DNA of 64,000 nt from Rhodanobacter spathiphylli B39 (GTDB lineage: Bacteria; Pseudomonadota; Gammaproteobacteria; Xanthomonadales; Rhodanobacteraceae). The notes under the pieces are model-generated. The model ran no database searches and had not been told where the DNA came from. It saw nothing but the letters and a program-made list of their open reading frames with translations. The stretch lies in NCBI RefSeq assembly GCF_000264295.1, contig NZ_AJXT01000048.1, positions 117,287 through 181,286 of the forward strand, given 5' to 3'. This document shows positions 54,550 to 64,000 of this stretch, piece by piece. The translations under genes were made by a program, and so were the position numbers. How positions within the stretch are numbered: position 1 is the first letter of the stretch; every line of letters begins with the position of its first letter.

Positions 54550-56598
54550 CTATTTGCCCAGCAGCGCCTTCGCCCGCTGCACCACGTTGTCGACGGTGAA
54601 GCCGAACTCCTGCAACAGCTTTTCCGCCGGCGCGGAGGCGCCGAAGTGGTCGATGCCGAGCACGTCACCGCGCGCGCCCACGTAGCGCAGCCAGCCTTGG
54701 GTGGCGCCCATTTCCACGGCCAGCCGGGCCGCGACGCCGGCGGGCAGCACCTGCTCGCGGTAATCCGGCGACTGCGCGTCGAACAATTCCCAGCTGGGCA
54801 TCGACACGCAGCGCGTGGCGACGCCGTCGGCTTCGAGCTTGTCCGCCGCGTCGAGGATCAGGCCGACTTCCGAGCCGCTGGCGATCAGGATCAGCGCGGC
54901 CTGCCCGCTGCTGGCCTCGCGCAACACATAGGCGCCCTTGCGCAGGCCTTCGGCGCCAGCATGGCGCTGGCGATCCAGCGTCGGCACTTTCTGCCGGGTC
55001 AGCGCCAGCGCCACCGGATGCTTCTTCGAGCTCACCGCGACGCGCCAGGCCTCGGCCGTCTCGTTGGCGTCGGCGGGACGGATCACGGTGAGGTTGGGGA
55101 TCGCCCGCAGGCTGGCCAGTTGTTCGATCGGCTGGTGGGTGGGGCCGTCCTCGCCCAGCGCCACGCTGTCGTGGGTGAACACGTGCACCACGTGCAGGCC
55201 CATCAGCGCGGCCAGCCGGATCGACGGGCGCATGTAGTCGGAGAAGATCAGGAAGGTGGCGTCGAACGGGATGAAGCCGCCGTGCGCGGCCAGGCCGTTG
55301 CCGATCGCGGCCATCGCGTGTTCGCGCACGCCGTAGTGGAAGTTGCGGCCGGCGCGGCTCCAGCCGCCGCCGTCGGAGCCTTCGGTGTCTTCGCCCGGGA
55401 CGACGGCCGGGTTGAAGTCGCCCAGGCCCTTCAGCGCGGTGAAGGTGGACGGATCGAGGTCGGCCGAACCGCCGCACAGCGCCGGTAGTTTCTTCGCGAA
55501 CGCGTTCATCACCTGGCCGCCGGCCACGCGGGTGGCCAGGCCTTTCGGGTCGGCGGGGAACTGCGGGATGTCCGCGTCCCAGCCCAGCGGCAGCTCGCCG
55601 CCGAGGCGCGCGCGCAAATCCCTGGCCAGCTCGGGGAAGGCCGCCGCGTAGGCGCTCATCCGCTCGTCCCAGTCCGACTGCGCCTTCGCGCCACGCTCGA
55701 GCGCCTCGCGCATGTGCGCCAGCGCTGGCTCGGGCACCAGGAAGTCCGGTTCCACCGGCCAGCCCAGGTTCGCCTTGGTCTTCTTCACGTCCTCCACGCC
55801 CAGCGGCGAGCCGTGCGCCTTGTAGCTGTCCTGCTCGGGCGAGCCGTAGCCGATGTGCGTGCGCACCAGGATCAGCGACGGCCGGCTGGTGTCCTCGCGG
55901 GCGGCGCGCAGGGCGGCGTGGATCGCGTCCACGTCATTGCCGTCGTCGACATGGATGGTCTGCCAGCCATACGCGTCGAAGCGAGCGCCCCGATCCTCCG
56001 TGAACGTCATGTCGGTGCCGGCCGAGAGCGTCACGTAGTTGTCGTCGTACAGGCAGATCAGCTTGCCCAGCTTGAGATGGCCGGCCAGCGACGCGGCCTC
56101 GCTGGCCACGCCTTCCATCAGGTCGCCGTCGCTGACGATGGCGTAGGTGTGGTGGTCGATGATGCGGTGGCCGTCGCGGTTGTAGGTTGCCGCCAGCTGC
56201 GCCTCGCCCAGCGCCATGCCCACCGCATTGGCCAGGCCTTGGCCGAGCGGCCCGGTGGTGACTTCGACGCCGGGCGTATGGCCGTACTCGGGATGGCCGG
56301 GCGTCTTGCTGCCCCACTGGCGGAACTGCCTGATGTCGTCCAGCGACACGTCGTAGCCGCTGGCGAACAGCAGGCTGTACAGCAGTGCCGAGCCGTGGCC
56401 GGCGGAGAGCACGAAACGGTCGCGATCGGCCCAGTGTGGATCGGCCGGGTGGAACTTCATGTGCCGCGTCCACAGCACATAGGCCATCGGCGCCGCGCCC
56501 AGCGGCAGCCCGGGGTGGCCGCTGTCGGCCTTCTGCACCATGTCCACCGACAGGAAGCGAAGCATGTTGATGCATTGCTGGTCGAGGTCGTGGGACAT
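54550..56598 (-). CDS. tkt: Transketolase
   Basis: Thiamine-diphosphate enzyme of the non-oxidative pentose phosphate pathway. 682 residues from ATG 56598 (MSHDLDQQC). Cofactor motif [32 protein letters not shown] (here with SDGDLMEG), transketolase signature [17 protein letters not shown], and [21 protein letters not shown] near residue 460. The upstream 15 in-frame residues lie in the untranslated leader. Last gene of the zwf-to-tkt row on the minus strand, separated from pgm by a repeat. Confidence 0.96.
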   Translation of the reverse strand: MSHDLDQQCINMLRFLSVDMVQKADSGHPGLPLGAAPMAYVLWTRHMKFHPADPHWADRDRFVLSAGHGSALLYSLLFASGYDVSLDDIRQFRQWGSKTPGHPEYGHTPGVEVTTGPLGQGLANAVGMALGEAQLAATYNRDGHRIIDHHTYAIVSDGDLMEGVASEAASLAGHLKLGKLICLYDDNYVTLSAGTDMTFTEDRGARFDAYGWQTIHVDDGNDVDAIHAALRAAREDTSRPSLILVRTHIGYGSPEQDSYKAHGSPLGVEDVKKTKANLGWPVEPDFLVPEPALAHMREALERGAKAQSDWDERMSAYAAAFPELARDLRARLGGELPLGWDADIPQFPADPKGLATRVAGGQVMNAFAKKLPALCGGSADLDPSTFTALKGLGDFNPAVVPGEDTEGSDGGGWSRAGRNFHYGVREHAMAAIGNGLAAHGGFIPFDATFLIFSDYMRPSIRLAALMGLHVVHVFTHDSVALGEDGPTHQPIEQLASLRAIPNLTVIRPADANETAEAWRVAVSSKKHPVALALTRQKVPTLDRQRHAGAEGLRKGAYVLREASSGQAALILIASGSEVGLILDAADKLEADGVATRCVSMPSWELFDAQSPDYREQVLPAGVAARLAVEMGATQGWLRYVGARGDVLGIDHFGASAPAEKLLQEFGFTVDNVVQRAKALLGK

Positions 56599-56637
56599 GA
56601 TGTTCTCCAGTGTGGGGGAATGGTGCGAGGCAACCAC

Positions 56638-56723
56638 CGTCATCCCCGCGAAAGCGGGGATCCAGTGCCTCTCCCTGTCGGCGGCCTTGAGGTCACTGGA
56701 TTCCCGCCTTCGCGGGAATGACG
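56638..56723. repeat. Facing pair of gtcat-cccgcg-aaag-cgggg-atccagtg repeats
   Basis: gtcatccccgcgaaagcggg (56639-56658) and its continuation to ccagtg face cactggattcccgccttcgc and gggaatgac up to 56722. Each half is itself a hairpin (ccccgc-gaaa-gcgggg), and the halves can pair with each other. This is a common proteobacterial intergenic repeat, arranged as a miniature inverted pair between tkt and pgm. Confidence 0.8.
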
Positions 56724-56748
56724 TCGCCCAGAAGACCCAAGCCCACGA

Positions 56749-58395
56749 TCAGGCGAGCGCGGCGTCGACGATCTTCTGTGCCTCGTCGAGCAGGCTCTTG
56801 AGGTGTTCTTCGCTCTTGAAGCTTTCCGCGTAGATCTTGTAGATCGCTTCGGTGCCGGACGGCCGGGCGGCGAACCAGCCGTTGGCAGCGACCGCCTTGA
56901 TGCCGCCGATCGCCGCGCCGTTGCCCGGCGCCTTGTCCAGTACCTGTTCGATCTTCTCGCCGGCGAGCTGATCGCTCTTCAGCTGGTCGGGCGACAGCTT
57001 CGACAGCTTTGCCTTCTGCGCGGGCGTGGCCGCCGCCTCGAGGCGGTTCGCGTACGGCCGGCCCAGCTCGCCGGTGAGCCGGTCAAACAGTTCGCCCGGA
57101 TCGCGGCCTTCGCGGGCGGTGATCTCGGCGGACAACAGCGCGGGCACCAGGCCGTCCTTGTCGGTGGTCCACACCGAACCGTCGTGGCGCAGCAGCGAGG
57201 CGCCCGCGCTTTCCTCGCAGCCGAAGCCAAGCGCGCCGTCGAACAGTCCTTCGGAGAACCACTTGAAGCCCACCGGCACTTCATACAACTTGCGCCCCAG
57301 CCGCTTCACCACGCGGTCGATCAGCGCGGTGGTGACCACGGTCTTGCCCACGGCGGCGCGGTCGCCCCATTGCGGGCGGTTCCGGTACAGGTAGTCGATC
57401 AGCACCGACAGGTAATGGTTCGGCTCCATCAGGCCGCTGGAGCGGGTGACCACGCCGTGGCGGTCATGGTCGGTGTCGCAGGCGAACGCCACGTCGTACT
57501 GGTCCTTCAGCCCGATCAGCCGCTGCATCGCGTACTTCGACGACGGGTCCATGCGGATCTTGCCGTCCCAGTCCACGCTCATGAAGGCGAACTGCGGATC
57601 GACCACCTCGCTGACCACGGTGAGGTCGAGCTTGTAACGCTCGGCGATCGGCGCCCAGTAATGCACGCCGGCGCCACCCAGCGGATCGACGCCCATGTGC
57701 ACGCCGGCGCTGCGGATGACGTCGAAGTCGATGATGCCGGCGAGGTCGGCGACGTAGCTGTGGAGGTAGTCGTGCTCGCGCGTGGTGCTTGCCTTGCGCG
57801 CCTGGGCGAACGGCATGCGCCTGACGTCCTCAAGCCCGCCCTCGATCAGCGCGTTGGCGCGGTTCTCCACCCACTTGGTGATGTCGGTGTCGGCCGGACC
57901 GCCGTTGGTGGGGTTGTACTTGAAGCCGCCGTTGTCGGGCGGGTTGTGCGAAGGCGTGATCACGATGCCGTCGGCCAGGCCCGTGGCGCGACCACGGTTG
58001 TAGACCAGGATCGCGTGCGAGACCGCCGGCGTGGGGGTGAACTCGCCGCCGCTGGAAACCATCACGTCCACGCCGTTCGCCGCCAGCACTTCCAGCGCGC
58101 TCTCGAACGCCGGCTGCGACAGCGCATGGGTGTCCGCGCCGATGAACAGCGGGCCATCGATGCCCCTGGACTTGCGGTACTCGCAGATCGCCTGGCTGAT
58201 CGCCAGGATGTGCCACTCGTTGAAACTGCCGTCGAGCGAGCTGCCCCGATGCCCCGAGGTGCCGAACGCCACGCGCTGCGCGGGCACCGACGGATCGGGT
58301 CGGGTGTCGGCGTAGGCGGCGAGCAGTTTCGCCACGTCGACCAGGATCGACTGCGGTGCCGGCTTGCCGGCGAGGGGGCTGATCTTCTGGCTCAT
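56749..58395 (-). CDS. pgm: Phosphoglucomutase (alpha-D-glucose phosphate-specific)
   Basis: Interconverts glucose-1- and glucose-6-phosphate. 548 residues from ATG 58395, the length of E. coli Pgm. Phosphoserine loop [18 protein letters not shown], metal loop [11 protein letters not shown], sugar loop [11 protein letters not shown], and phosphate-binding [15 protein letters not shown] at the C-terminus. Same strand as pgi and tkt, with hairpin-bearing gaps on both sides. It links glycolytic glucose-6-phosphate to glucan and nucleotide-sugar synthesis. Confidence 0.96.
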   Translation of the reverse strand: MSQKISPLAGKPAPQSILVDVAKLLAAYADTRPDPSVPAQRVAFGTSGHRGSSLDGSFNEWHILAISQAICEYRKSRGIDGPLFIGADTHALSQPAFESALEVLAANGVDVMVSSGGEFTPTPAVSHAILVYNRGRATGLADGIVITPSHNPPDNGGFKYNPTNGGPADTDITKWVENRANALIEGGLEDVRRMPFAQARKASTTREHDYLHSYVADLAGIIDFDVIRSAGVHMGVDPLGGAGVHYWAPIAERYKLDLTVVSEVVDPQFAFMSVDWDGKIRMDPSSKYAMQRLIGLKDQYDVAFACDTDHDRHGVVTRSSGLMEPNHYLSVLIDYLYRNRPQWGDRAAVGKTVVTTALIDRVVKRLGRKLYEVPVGFKWFSEGLFDGALGFGCEESAGASLLRHDGSVWTTDKDGLVPALLSAEITAREGRDPGELFDRLTGELGRPYANRLEAAATPAQKAKLSKLSPDQLKSDQLAGEKIEQVLDKAPGNGAAIGGIKAVAANGWFAARPSGTEAIYKIYAESFKSEEHLKSLLDEAQKIVDAALA

Positions 58396-58437
58396 GGGTT
58401 CTCTGGAGTGAGGCGACGGGTGGGCGTACTTCTGGCA

Positions 58438-58485
58438 GGAGCGCACGCTGTCCGAAGAGAGTCTCTCGCGGACAGCGTGCGCTCC
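58438..58485. repeat. Large inverted repeat between pgi and pgm
   Basis: A 16-bp perfect stem, ggagcgcacgctgtcc (58438-58453) with its complement (58470-58485), loop of 16 bases that itself can pair (agaga/tctct). Lies 8 bp after the pgi stop. Could attenuate or process the operon message; no T-run. Confidence 0.65.
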
Positions 58486-58492
58486 CGTACCG

Positions 58493-60141
<1,649 letters not shown>

Positions 60142-60145
<4 letters not shown>

Positions 60146-61245
60146 TTCAGCACGGCCCCGTCGGACTTCCCGGCCAGCTGGCGGGCCTTCTCGGCGATGC
60201 CGTCGAGCAGGTGGTGCCACGACTTGACGAAGGCCTCGGCGCCTTCGCGCTGCAGCGTGAGTGCCAGCTGGTCGATGTCCACGCCGGCCGCGCTGATGCG
60301 CGCGAGCACCGCGTCGGCGTCGCCGCCGTCCACGTCCATCACGCCATGCAGCTCGCCGTGGTCGGCGAAGGCATGCAGGGTCTTCTCCGGCATCGTGTTG
60401 ATCGTTTCCGGCGCGGCGAAGGCGCTGATATACAGCGTGTCGGATGCGTCGGGATCCTTGGTGCCGGTGCTGGCCCACAGCAGCCGCTGCGGCATCGCGC
60501 CGGCGTCGGCCAGCTTCTGCCAGCGCGCCGAGGCCAGCATCTGCCGATAGGCGCGGTAGGTCTGCTGGCCCACCGCGATGCCCAGCTTGTTGTGCAGCTC
60601 GTCGGGCAGCTGCTTGTTGCTGGCCACGTCCCAGCGGCTGATGAACAGCGAGGCGACCGAGCCCACCCTGGGGTCCAGCCCGGCCTGCAGGCGGCGCTCG
60701 ATGCCGCGCATGTAGGCCTCGCTGACGGCTTCGTACTGGGCGCAGGAGAACAGCAGGGTCACGTTGATCGGAATGCCCAGGAAGATCGCTTCCTCGATCG
60801 CCGGCACGCCCTCGGGCGTGCCGGGAATCTTCACGAACAGGTTGTCCCGCCGTCCCTTGTGGTGGATGTGGCGGGCGGCGGCGATCGAGCCGGCGGTGTC
60901 GGCGGCCAGCAGCGGCGAGACTTCCATCGAGACCCAGCCATCCACGTGGCCGGTCGACTCGAACACCGGCTGGAACAGGTCGGCCGCGCGGCGCAGGTCT
61001 TCCAGCGCCAGCTCGGTGAACAGCGCCTCGCCCTGCATGCCCATCAGCGACTTGGCGTGGATGCCCGCGTCGTAGGCATCGCCGCCGCTGATTGCCGCGT
61101 CGAAGATGCTGGGATTGGAGGTCAGTCCGGTGATCGAATCCTCTTCGATGTAGCGCGCCAGCGTGCCGTCATCGAGCAGGGTGCGGGTGATGTTGTCCAG
61201 CCACAGGCTCTGGCCGAGGTCGTGCAGTTGGCGGGTCGCTTTCAT
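60142..61245 (-). CDS. tal: Transaldolase (long form, TalB-unrelated subfamily)
   Basis: 367 residues from ATG 61245. Schiff-base Lys139 in [30 protein letters not shown] and [26 protein letters not shown] are typical. At about 365 residues it belongs to the long subfamily found in actinobacteria, cyanobacteria and xanthomonads, not the ~317-residue E. coli type. Between the HAD gene (17-bp gap) and pgi (overlap). Confidence 0.95.
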
Positions 61246-61262
61246 GCTTGCTCCATGTCGCT

Positions 61263-61997
61263 TCACAACGGGTTTCGGGGGGAGGTTCCATCAGCTGCCA
61301 GGGCGATGACCGGAGCCGCCGGCAGAAAGTCGTCAAGCTTACGCCCGCGCAGATCGCCGATGCGAGCGATCGTGATGTCCGGCGCGGGGTCGATCGCTTC
61401 GGCCGCGGCCGCGTAATGCCCCTGGCGCACGAACACGGTGGTCAGCCGGTGGCCCATCCGCTGCTTCATGGCGGCCAGGATCTGCGGCTTGTCGTCCACC
61501 ATCACGTAGTGCGCGGCGGGGTAGCGCTGCTGCATCGCCACCAGCATCTGCTGCTTGTGCACGTACACCAGCACCTCGCCCCGCAGCGCCTGCCACAGGC
61601 CGGCGCGCTGGATCTTGCGCGGCTGGAACACCACGTCGCCGTCGGACAGGATCACCGTGGTGCCCAGCGTGCGCAGGTGCGCCACGGTGTCCAGCGCATG
61701 CGGATAGAGCCGGGTGGCGAACGGGTATTCCAGCAGGTAGTTCGACATCTGCAGCAGCGAGGGTTCGTTGTCCAGCCCGCTGCGGAAACGCTGCAGCGCG
61801 CCCAGGTAGTCGGCCACGCCGCCGATCTGGCGCAGCTCCTCGTAGATCGCCCAGTAACGTTCGCGCTCGGCCTCGCCGAAGGCCGCCTCCAGGGTGTCGC
61901 TGAGGTCGCGGCCGAAGCGGTCGTTGTCGAGCAGGGTGTTGTCCACGTCGAGCAGGAACACCACGGCGGCGGATTCGGAGGTGCGGTCGGTCAACAT
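61263..61997 (-). CDS. HAD-superfamily hydrolase in the pentose phosphate row
   Basis: 244 residues. HAD motif [14 protein letters not shown] with both Asp residues, motif II VILSDGD, motif [14 protein letters not shown] region, motif [13 protein letters not shown] helical cap lies between residues 25 and 100. Start ATG 61997 overlaps the end of zwf by 7 nt, so it is translated with zwf. Being locked between zwf and tal suggests a sugar-phosphate phosphatase, maybe for side products or lactones, but its substrate is not known. Confidence 0.85.
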   Translation of the reverse strand: MLTDRTSESAAVVFLLDVDNTLLDNDRFGRDLSDTLEAAFGEAERERYWAIYEELRQIGGVADYLGALQRFRSGLDNEPSLLQMSNYLLEYPFATRLYPHALDTVAHLRTLGTTVILSDGDVVFQPRKIQRAGLWQALRGEVLVYVHKQQMLVAMQQRYPAAHYVMVDDKPQILAAMKQRMGHRLTTVFVRQGHYAAAAEAIDPAPDITIARIGDLRGRKLDDFLPAAPVIALAADGTSPRNPL

Positions 61998-63397
61998 GGC
62001 GTGCTCTGCTCCGGTCGGGTGTCGTGCCAGCCCTCATCATCGCTGACGATCGCGGCTGCCGCCTCCGGGCCCCAGCTGCCCGGCTCATAGAACGCCACCG
62101 GCCCCTCATGGGCCAGCACCTGGTCGACCACCGCCCACGCCGCCTCGACGCATTCGTCGCTGGTGAACAGCCCGTTGTCGCCGCGGATCGCATCGCCCAG
62201 CAGGCGCTCGTACGGCGACTTCTCCGGTCCGGAATCGTGCCGCGCCACCAGCTCCACCGCCTCGCCCCGCATCTCCTCGCCCGGCTTCTTCACCCGCATG
62301 CCTTCGGCGATCACCACCTCCGGGCTGAGCCGGAAGCGGAAGTAGTTCGACTGCGGCGCGCCGATCGGGTCGAACACCGACAGCGGCGGCGTTTTCATGT
62401 CCACCAGCACCTGGGTGGTGGTCAGCGGCAACCGCTTGCCGGCGCGGATGTAGAACGGCACGCCGGCCCAGCGCCAGGTGTCGATGTGCAGGCACAGCGC
62501 CACGAAGGTCTCCACGTTGGAGTCCGCCGCCACGCCCTCCACCTGCCGGTAGCCGTTGAACTGGCCACGCACCACCTCGGCCGGGTCCAGCGGACGCATC
62601 GCCCGGAACAGCCGCAGCTTCTCCGCGCGCAGGGCTTCGGGGTCGTTGCCGATCGGTGCATCCATCGCCAGCAGCGAGGTCACCTGGAGCAGGTGGTTCT
62701 GCAGCACGTCGCGGATTGCGCCCACGCCCTCGTAGAAGCCGCCGCGGCCGTCCACGCCGAACTCCTCGGCCATGGTGATCTGCACGCGGTCGACATAACG
62801 GTTGTTCCACACCGGCTCCAGCACGGTGTTGGCAAAACGGAAATACAGCAGGTTCTGCACCGGCTCCTTGCCCAGGTAATGATCGATGCGGAAGATCGCC
62901 GACTCCGGAAACACCTGGTGCAGGGTCCGGTTGAGCGCGCGGGCCGAGGCCAGGTCGCGGCCGAACGGCTTCTCCACCACGATCCGCGCATCGTCGGCGC
63001 AACCGGCCTGCTTGAGCCCCTTCGCCACTACCCCGAACAGGCTGGGCGGAATGGCCAGATAGTGCAGCGGCCGCTTCGCCTCGCCCAGCGCCTGCTTCAG
63101 GGCGGTGAACGTTGCCGCGTCGTTGTAGTCGCCATCGACATAACGCAGGCACGCCGACAGCTTCTTGAACGCGGCCTCGTCCAGCTCGCCGCCGTCATGT
63201 TTCGCCGCCTCGACCAGGCTGTCGTGGGCGCGCTGCCGCAGCTGCCCCACGTCCCAGCCCGAATGCGCCACGCCGATGATCGGCAGATCCAGCCCGTCGC
63301 GCGTCATCATCGCCAGCAGGGCGGGAAAGATCTTCTTGTAGGCCAGGTCACCGGTGGCGCCGAAAAAGACCAGGGCGTCCGAACGAGGGGTCGGCAT
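61991..63397 (-). CDS. zwf: Glucose-6-phosphate 1-dehydrogenase
   Basis: First enzyme of the oxidative pentose phosphate and Entner-Doudoroff routes. 468 residues from ATG 63397 ([19 protein letters not shown], the NADP fold). The substrate motif is [15 protein letters not shown] with the catalytic His. First gene of the row zwf-HAD-tal-pgi. An in-frame codon at 63457 would add 20 residues without family support. pgl and gnd are not in the window. Confidence 0.96.
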   Translation of the reverse strand: MPTPRSDALVFFGATGDLAYKKIFPALLAMMTRDGLDLPIIGVAHSGWDVGQLRQRAHDSLVEAAKHDGGELDEAAFKKLSACLRYVDGDYNDAATFTALKQALGEAKRPLHYLAIPPSLFGVVAKGLKQAGCADDARIVVEKPFGRDLASARALNRTLHQVFPESAIFRIDHYLGKEPVQNLLYFRFANTVLEPVWNNRYVDRVQITMAEEFGVDGRGGFYEGVGAIRDVLQNHLLQVTSLLAMDAPIGNDPEALRAEKLRLFRAMRPLDPAEVVRGQFNGYRQVEGVAADSNVETFVALCLHIDTWRWAGVPFYIRAGKRLPLTTTQVLVDMKTPPLSVFDPIGAPQSNYFRFRLSPEVVIAEGMRVKKPGEEMRGEAVELVARHDSGPEKSPYERLLGDAIRGDNGLFTSDECVEAAWAVVDQVLAHEGPVAFYEPGSWGPEAAAAIVSDDEGWHDTRPEQSTPC

Positions 63398-63589
63398 GAG
63401 GCGAATTTCTCCATGAGGGGGCGCAGCATCCCGGGCCTCGGGCGGTACGCGTGACAACGGTGCTGGCGCGTTGATGCATCACCTTCGCACCGGAGACCCA
63501 ATCTACCTGCAAAGCCTGCACGTCAACAGGTTAAGTCGATGCATAAGATGCGCACCCAACCGGTCGACGCCGCCGCAGGAACTTGCACC
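63398..63589. other. Upstream region of zwf
   Basis: On the minus strand ttgacg (63521-63526) and tagatt (63500-63505) could be a sigma-70 promoter, although the spacer is only 15 bp. I see no HexR-like tgtaat/attaca palindrome. No supported gene. Confidence 0.3.
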
Positions 63590-64000
63590 CCTGAAAAGTC
63601 TTCCGGCATGGGTTGGCGAGAGTCGCGGCGGAGAGCTGTGCGAACTGCTCGACGGGTTGCGCGCCCACTGGGCGCGTCTGCGCGAGGCCGTCGACGCGTG
63701 CAGCGCACGTCGCCGACCATGCGCGAGGATGCGCGCTGCCAGCGGCTGAGCCACCCGATCGGCGTGGGGCCGATCACCGCCGATGCCGCCGTGGCCACGG
63801 TGACCCAGGCGAGCGAGATCAAGAACGCCGGCAGATGGCGGCCTGGGCTTGGTACCCACCCAACATTCCAGCGGTGGGCATGCGCGATTGGGCGGCATCA
63901 GCTGTCGCGGCGACGCCTGCGTACGCTGCTGTCCAGGGGGGGCGCAGCAGCCTGCAACGGGCCAAGGCGGTCGCCACCGAAAAGGCCACGCCCGAACAAC
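63590..64000 (+). pseudogene. Decayed IS110-family transposase (C-terminal part)
   Basis: The Transposase_20 region of IS110/IS1111 elements is recognisable in pieces spread over three frames: LDGLRAHWARLREAVDAC (to about 63700), then REDARCQRLSHPIGVGPITADAAVATVTQASEIKN, then LGLVPTQHSSGGHARLGGISCRGDA, then SSLQRAKAVATEKATPEQ at the window edge. At least three frame changes are needed, so it cannot be active. The N-terminal catalytic DEDD domain is absent upstream of 63590. Confidence 0.8.

Noticed and set aside
63398..63589. HexR operator before zwf
   Set aside because: No tgtaat...attaca type palindrome could be found in the upstream region.

Overview
The window is high-GC (roughly two thirds G+C by eye), gene-dense gammaproteobacterial chromosome. 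The order hslU-hslV-xerC-DUF484-dapF-lptM, the XAC-like paralogue set (S9 peptidase, GntR-controlled ABC exporter, SLC13 carrier with RCK domains, DUF481 protein) and the families of intergenic hairpin repeats point to the Xanthomonadales, most likely Rhodanobacteraceae (Rhodanobacter, Dyella or a relative). This assignment rests on protein resemblance and gene order only; no 16S gene is present and no tRNA was seen.

Layout. 1-4.7 kb (minus): HslUV protease with a convincing sigma-32 promoter, XerC, DUF484, DapF, LptM. 4.8-11.9 kb: a small membrane protein, a divergent GNAT / RimK-like ATP-grasp pair, a first copy of a 160-bp multi-hairpin repeat, a frameshifted LysM gene overlapping a lipoprotein gene, aroE with a coupled cysteine-cluster gene, and a gamma-carbonic anhydrase. 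12-20 kb: oligopeptidase A, a cold-shock protein, exonuclease III, UPF0149, DUF4336, pirin, S9 peptidase. 20.2-23.5 kb: ABC exporter run by a YtrA-type GntR regulator with a palindromic operator.

23.5-39.2 kb: a glycan-uptake locus split in two by an SPFH gene and rsmG. One operon encodes a LacI regulator, TonB-dependent receptor, GH144-like endo-beta-1,2-glucanase, lipoprotein binding protein, two ABC permeases and a 927-residue secreted barrel glycosidase, but no ATPase. The missing MsmX/MalK-type ATPase lies at 38.1 kb, divergent from a GH1 beta-glucosidase. LacI-type palindromes sit in front of the receptor, the regulator and the GH1/ATPase pair. The parts fit an outer-membrane to cytoplasm pathway for beta-1,2-glucan or a similar beta-glucan. 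This second half is inserted between rsmG and parAB.

39.3-45.1 kb: parA and parB, separated by a 267-bp element that can fold as a three-way junction; an ECF sigma factor and zinc-binding anti-sigma; then, convergent, a complete bufferin operon (bufA peptide, bufB MNIO enzyme, bufC partner, DoxX) behind an ECF-like promoter. 45.2-54.5 kb: glycosyltransferase, DUF488, the second 160-bp repeat, patatin lipase, SLC13 transporter, WYL regulator, membrane protein, DUF481, hemC, and a frameshifted Bax-inhibitor/YccA-like gene. 54.5-63.4 kb (minus): central carbon genes zwf-HAD-tal-pgi-pgm-tkt, which would feed glucose released by the glycan locus into the pentose phosphate and glycolytic routes. 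The window ends in a decayed IS110-family transposase.

The observations most worth following are the two 160-bp repeats, whose sequence differences preserve base pairing; the three-way-junction element inside parAB; the bufferin operon with its candidate ECF regulator; and the uncharacterised 927-residue enzyme of the glycan locus.
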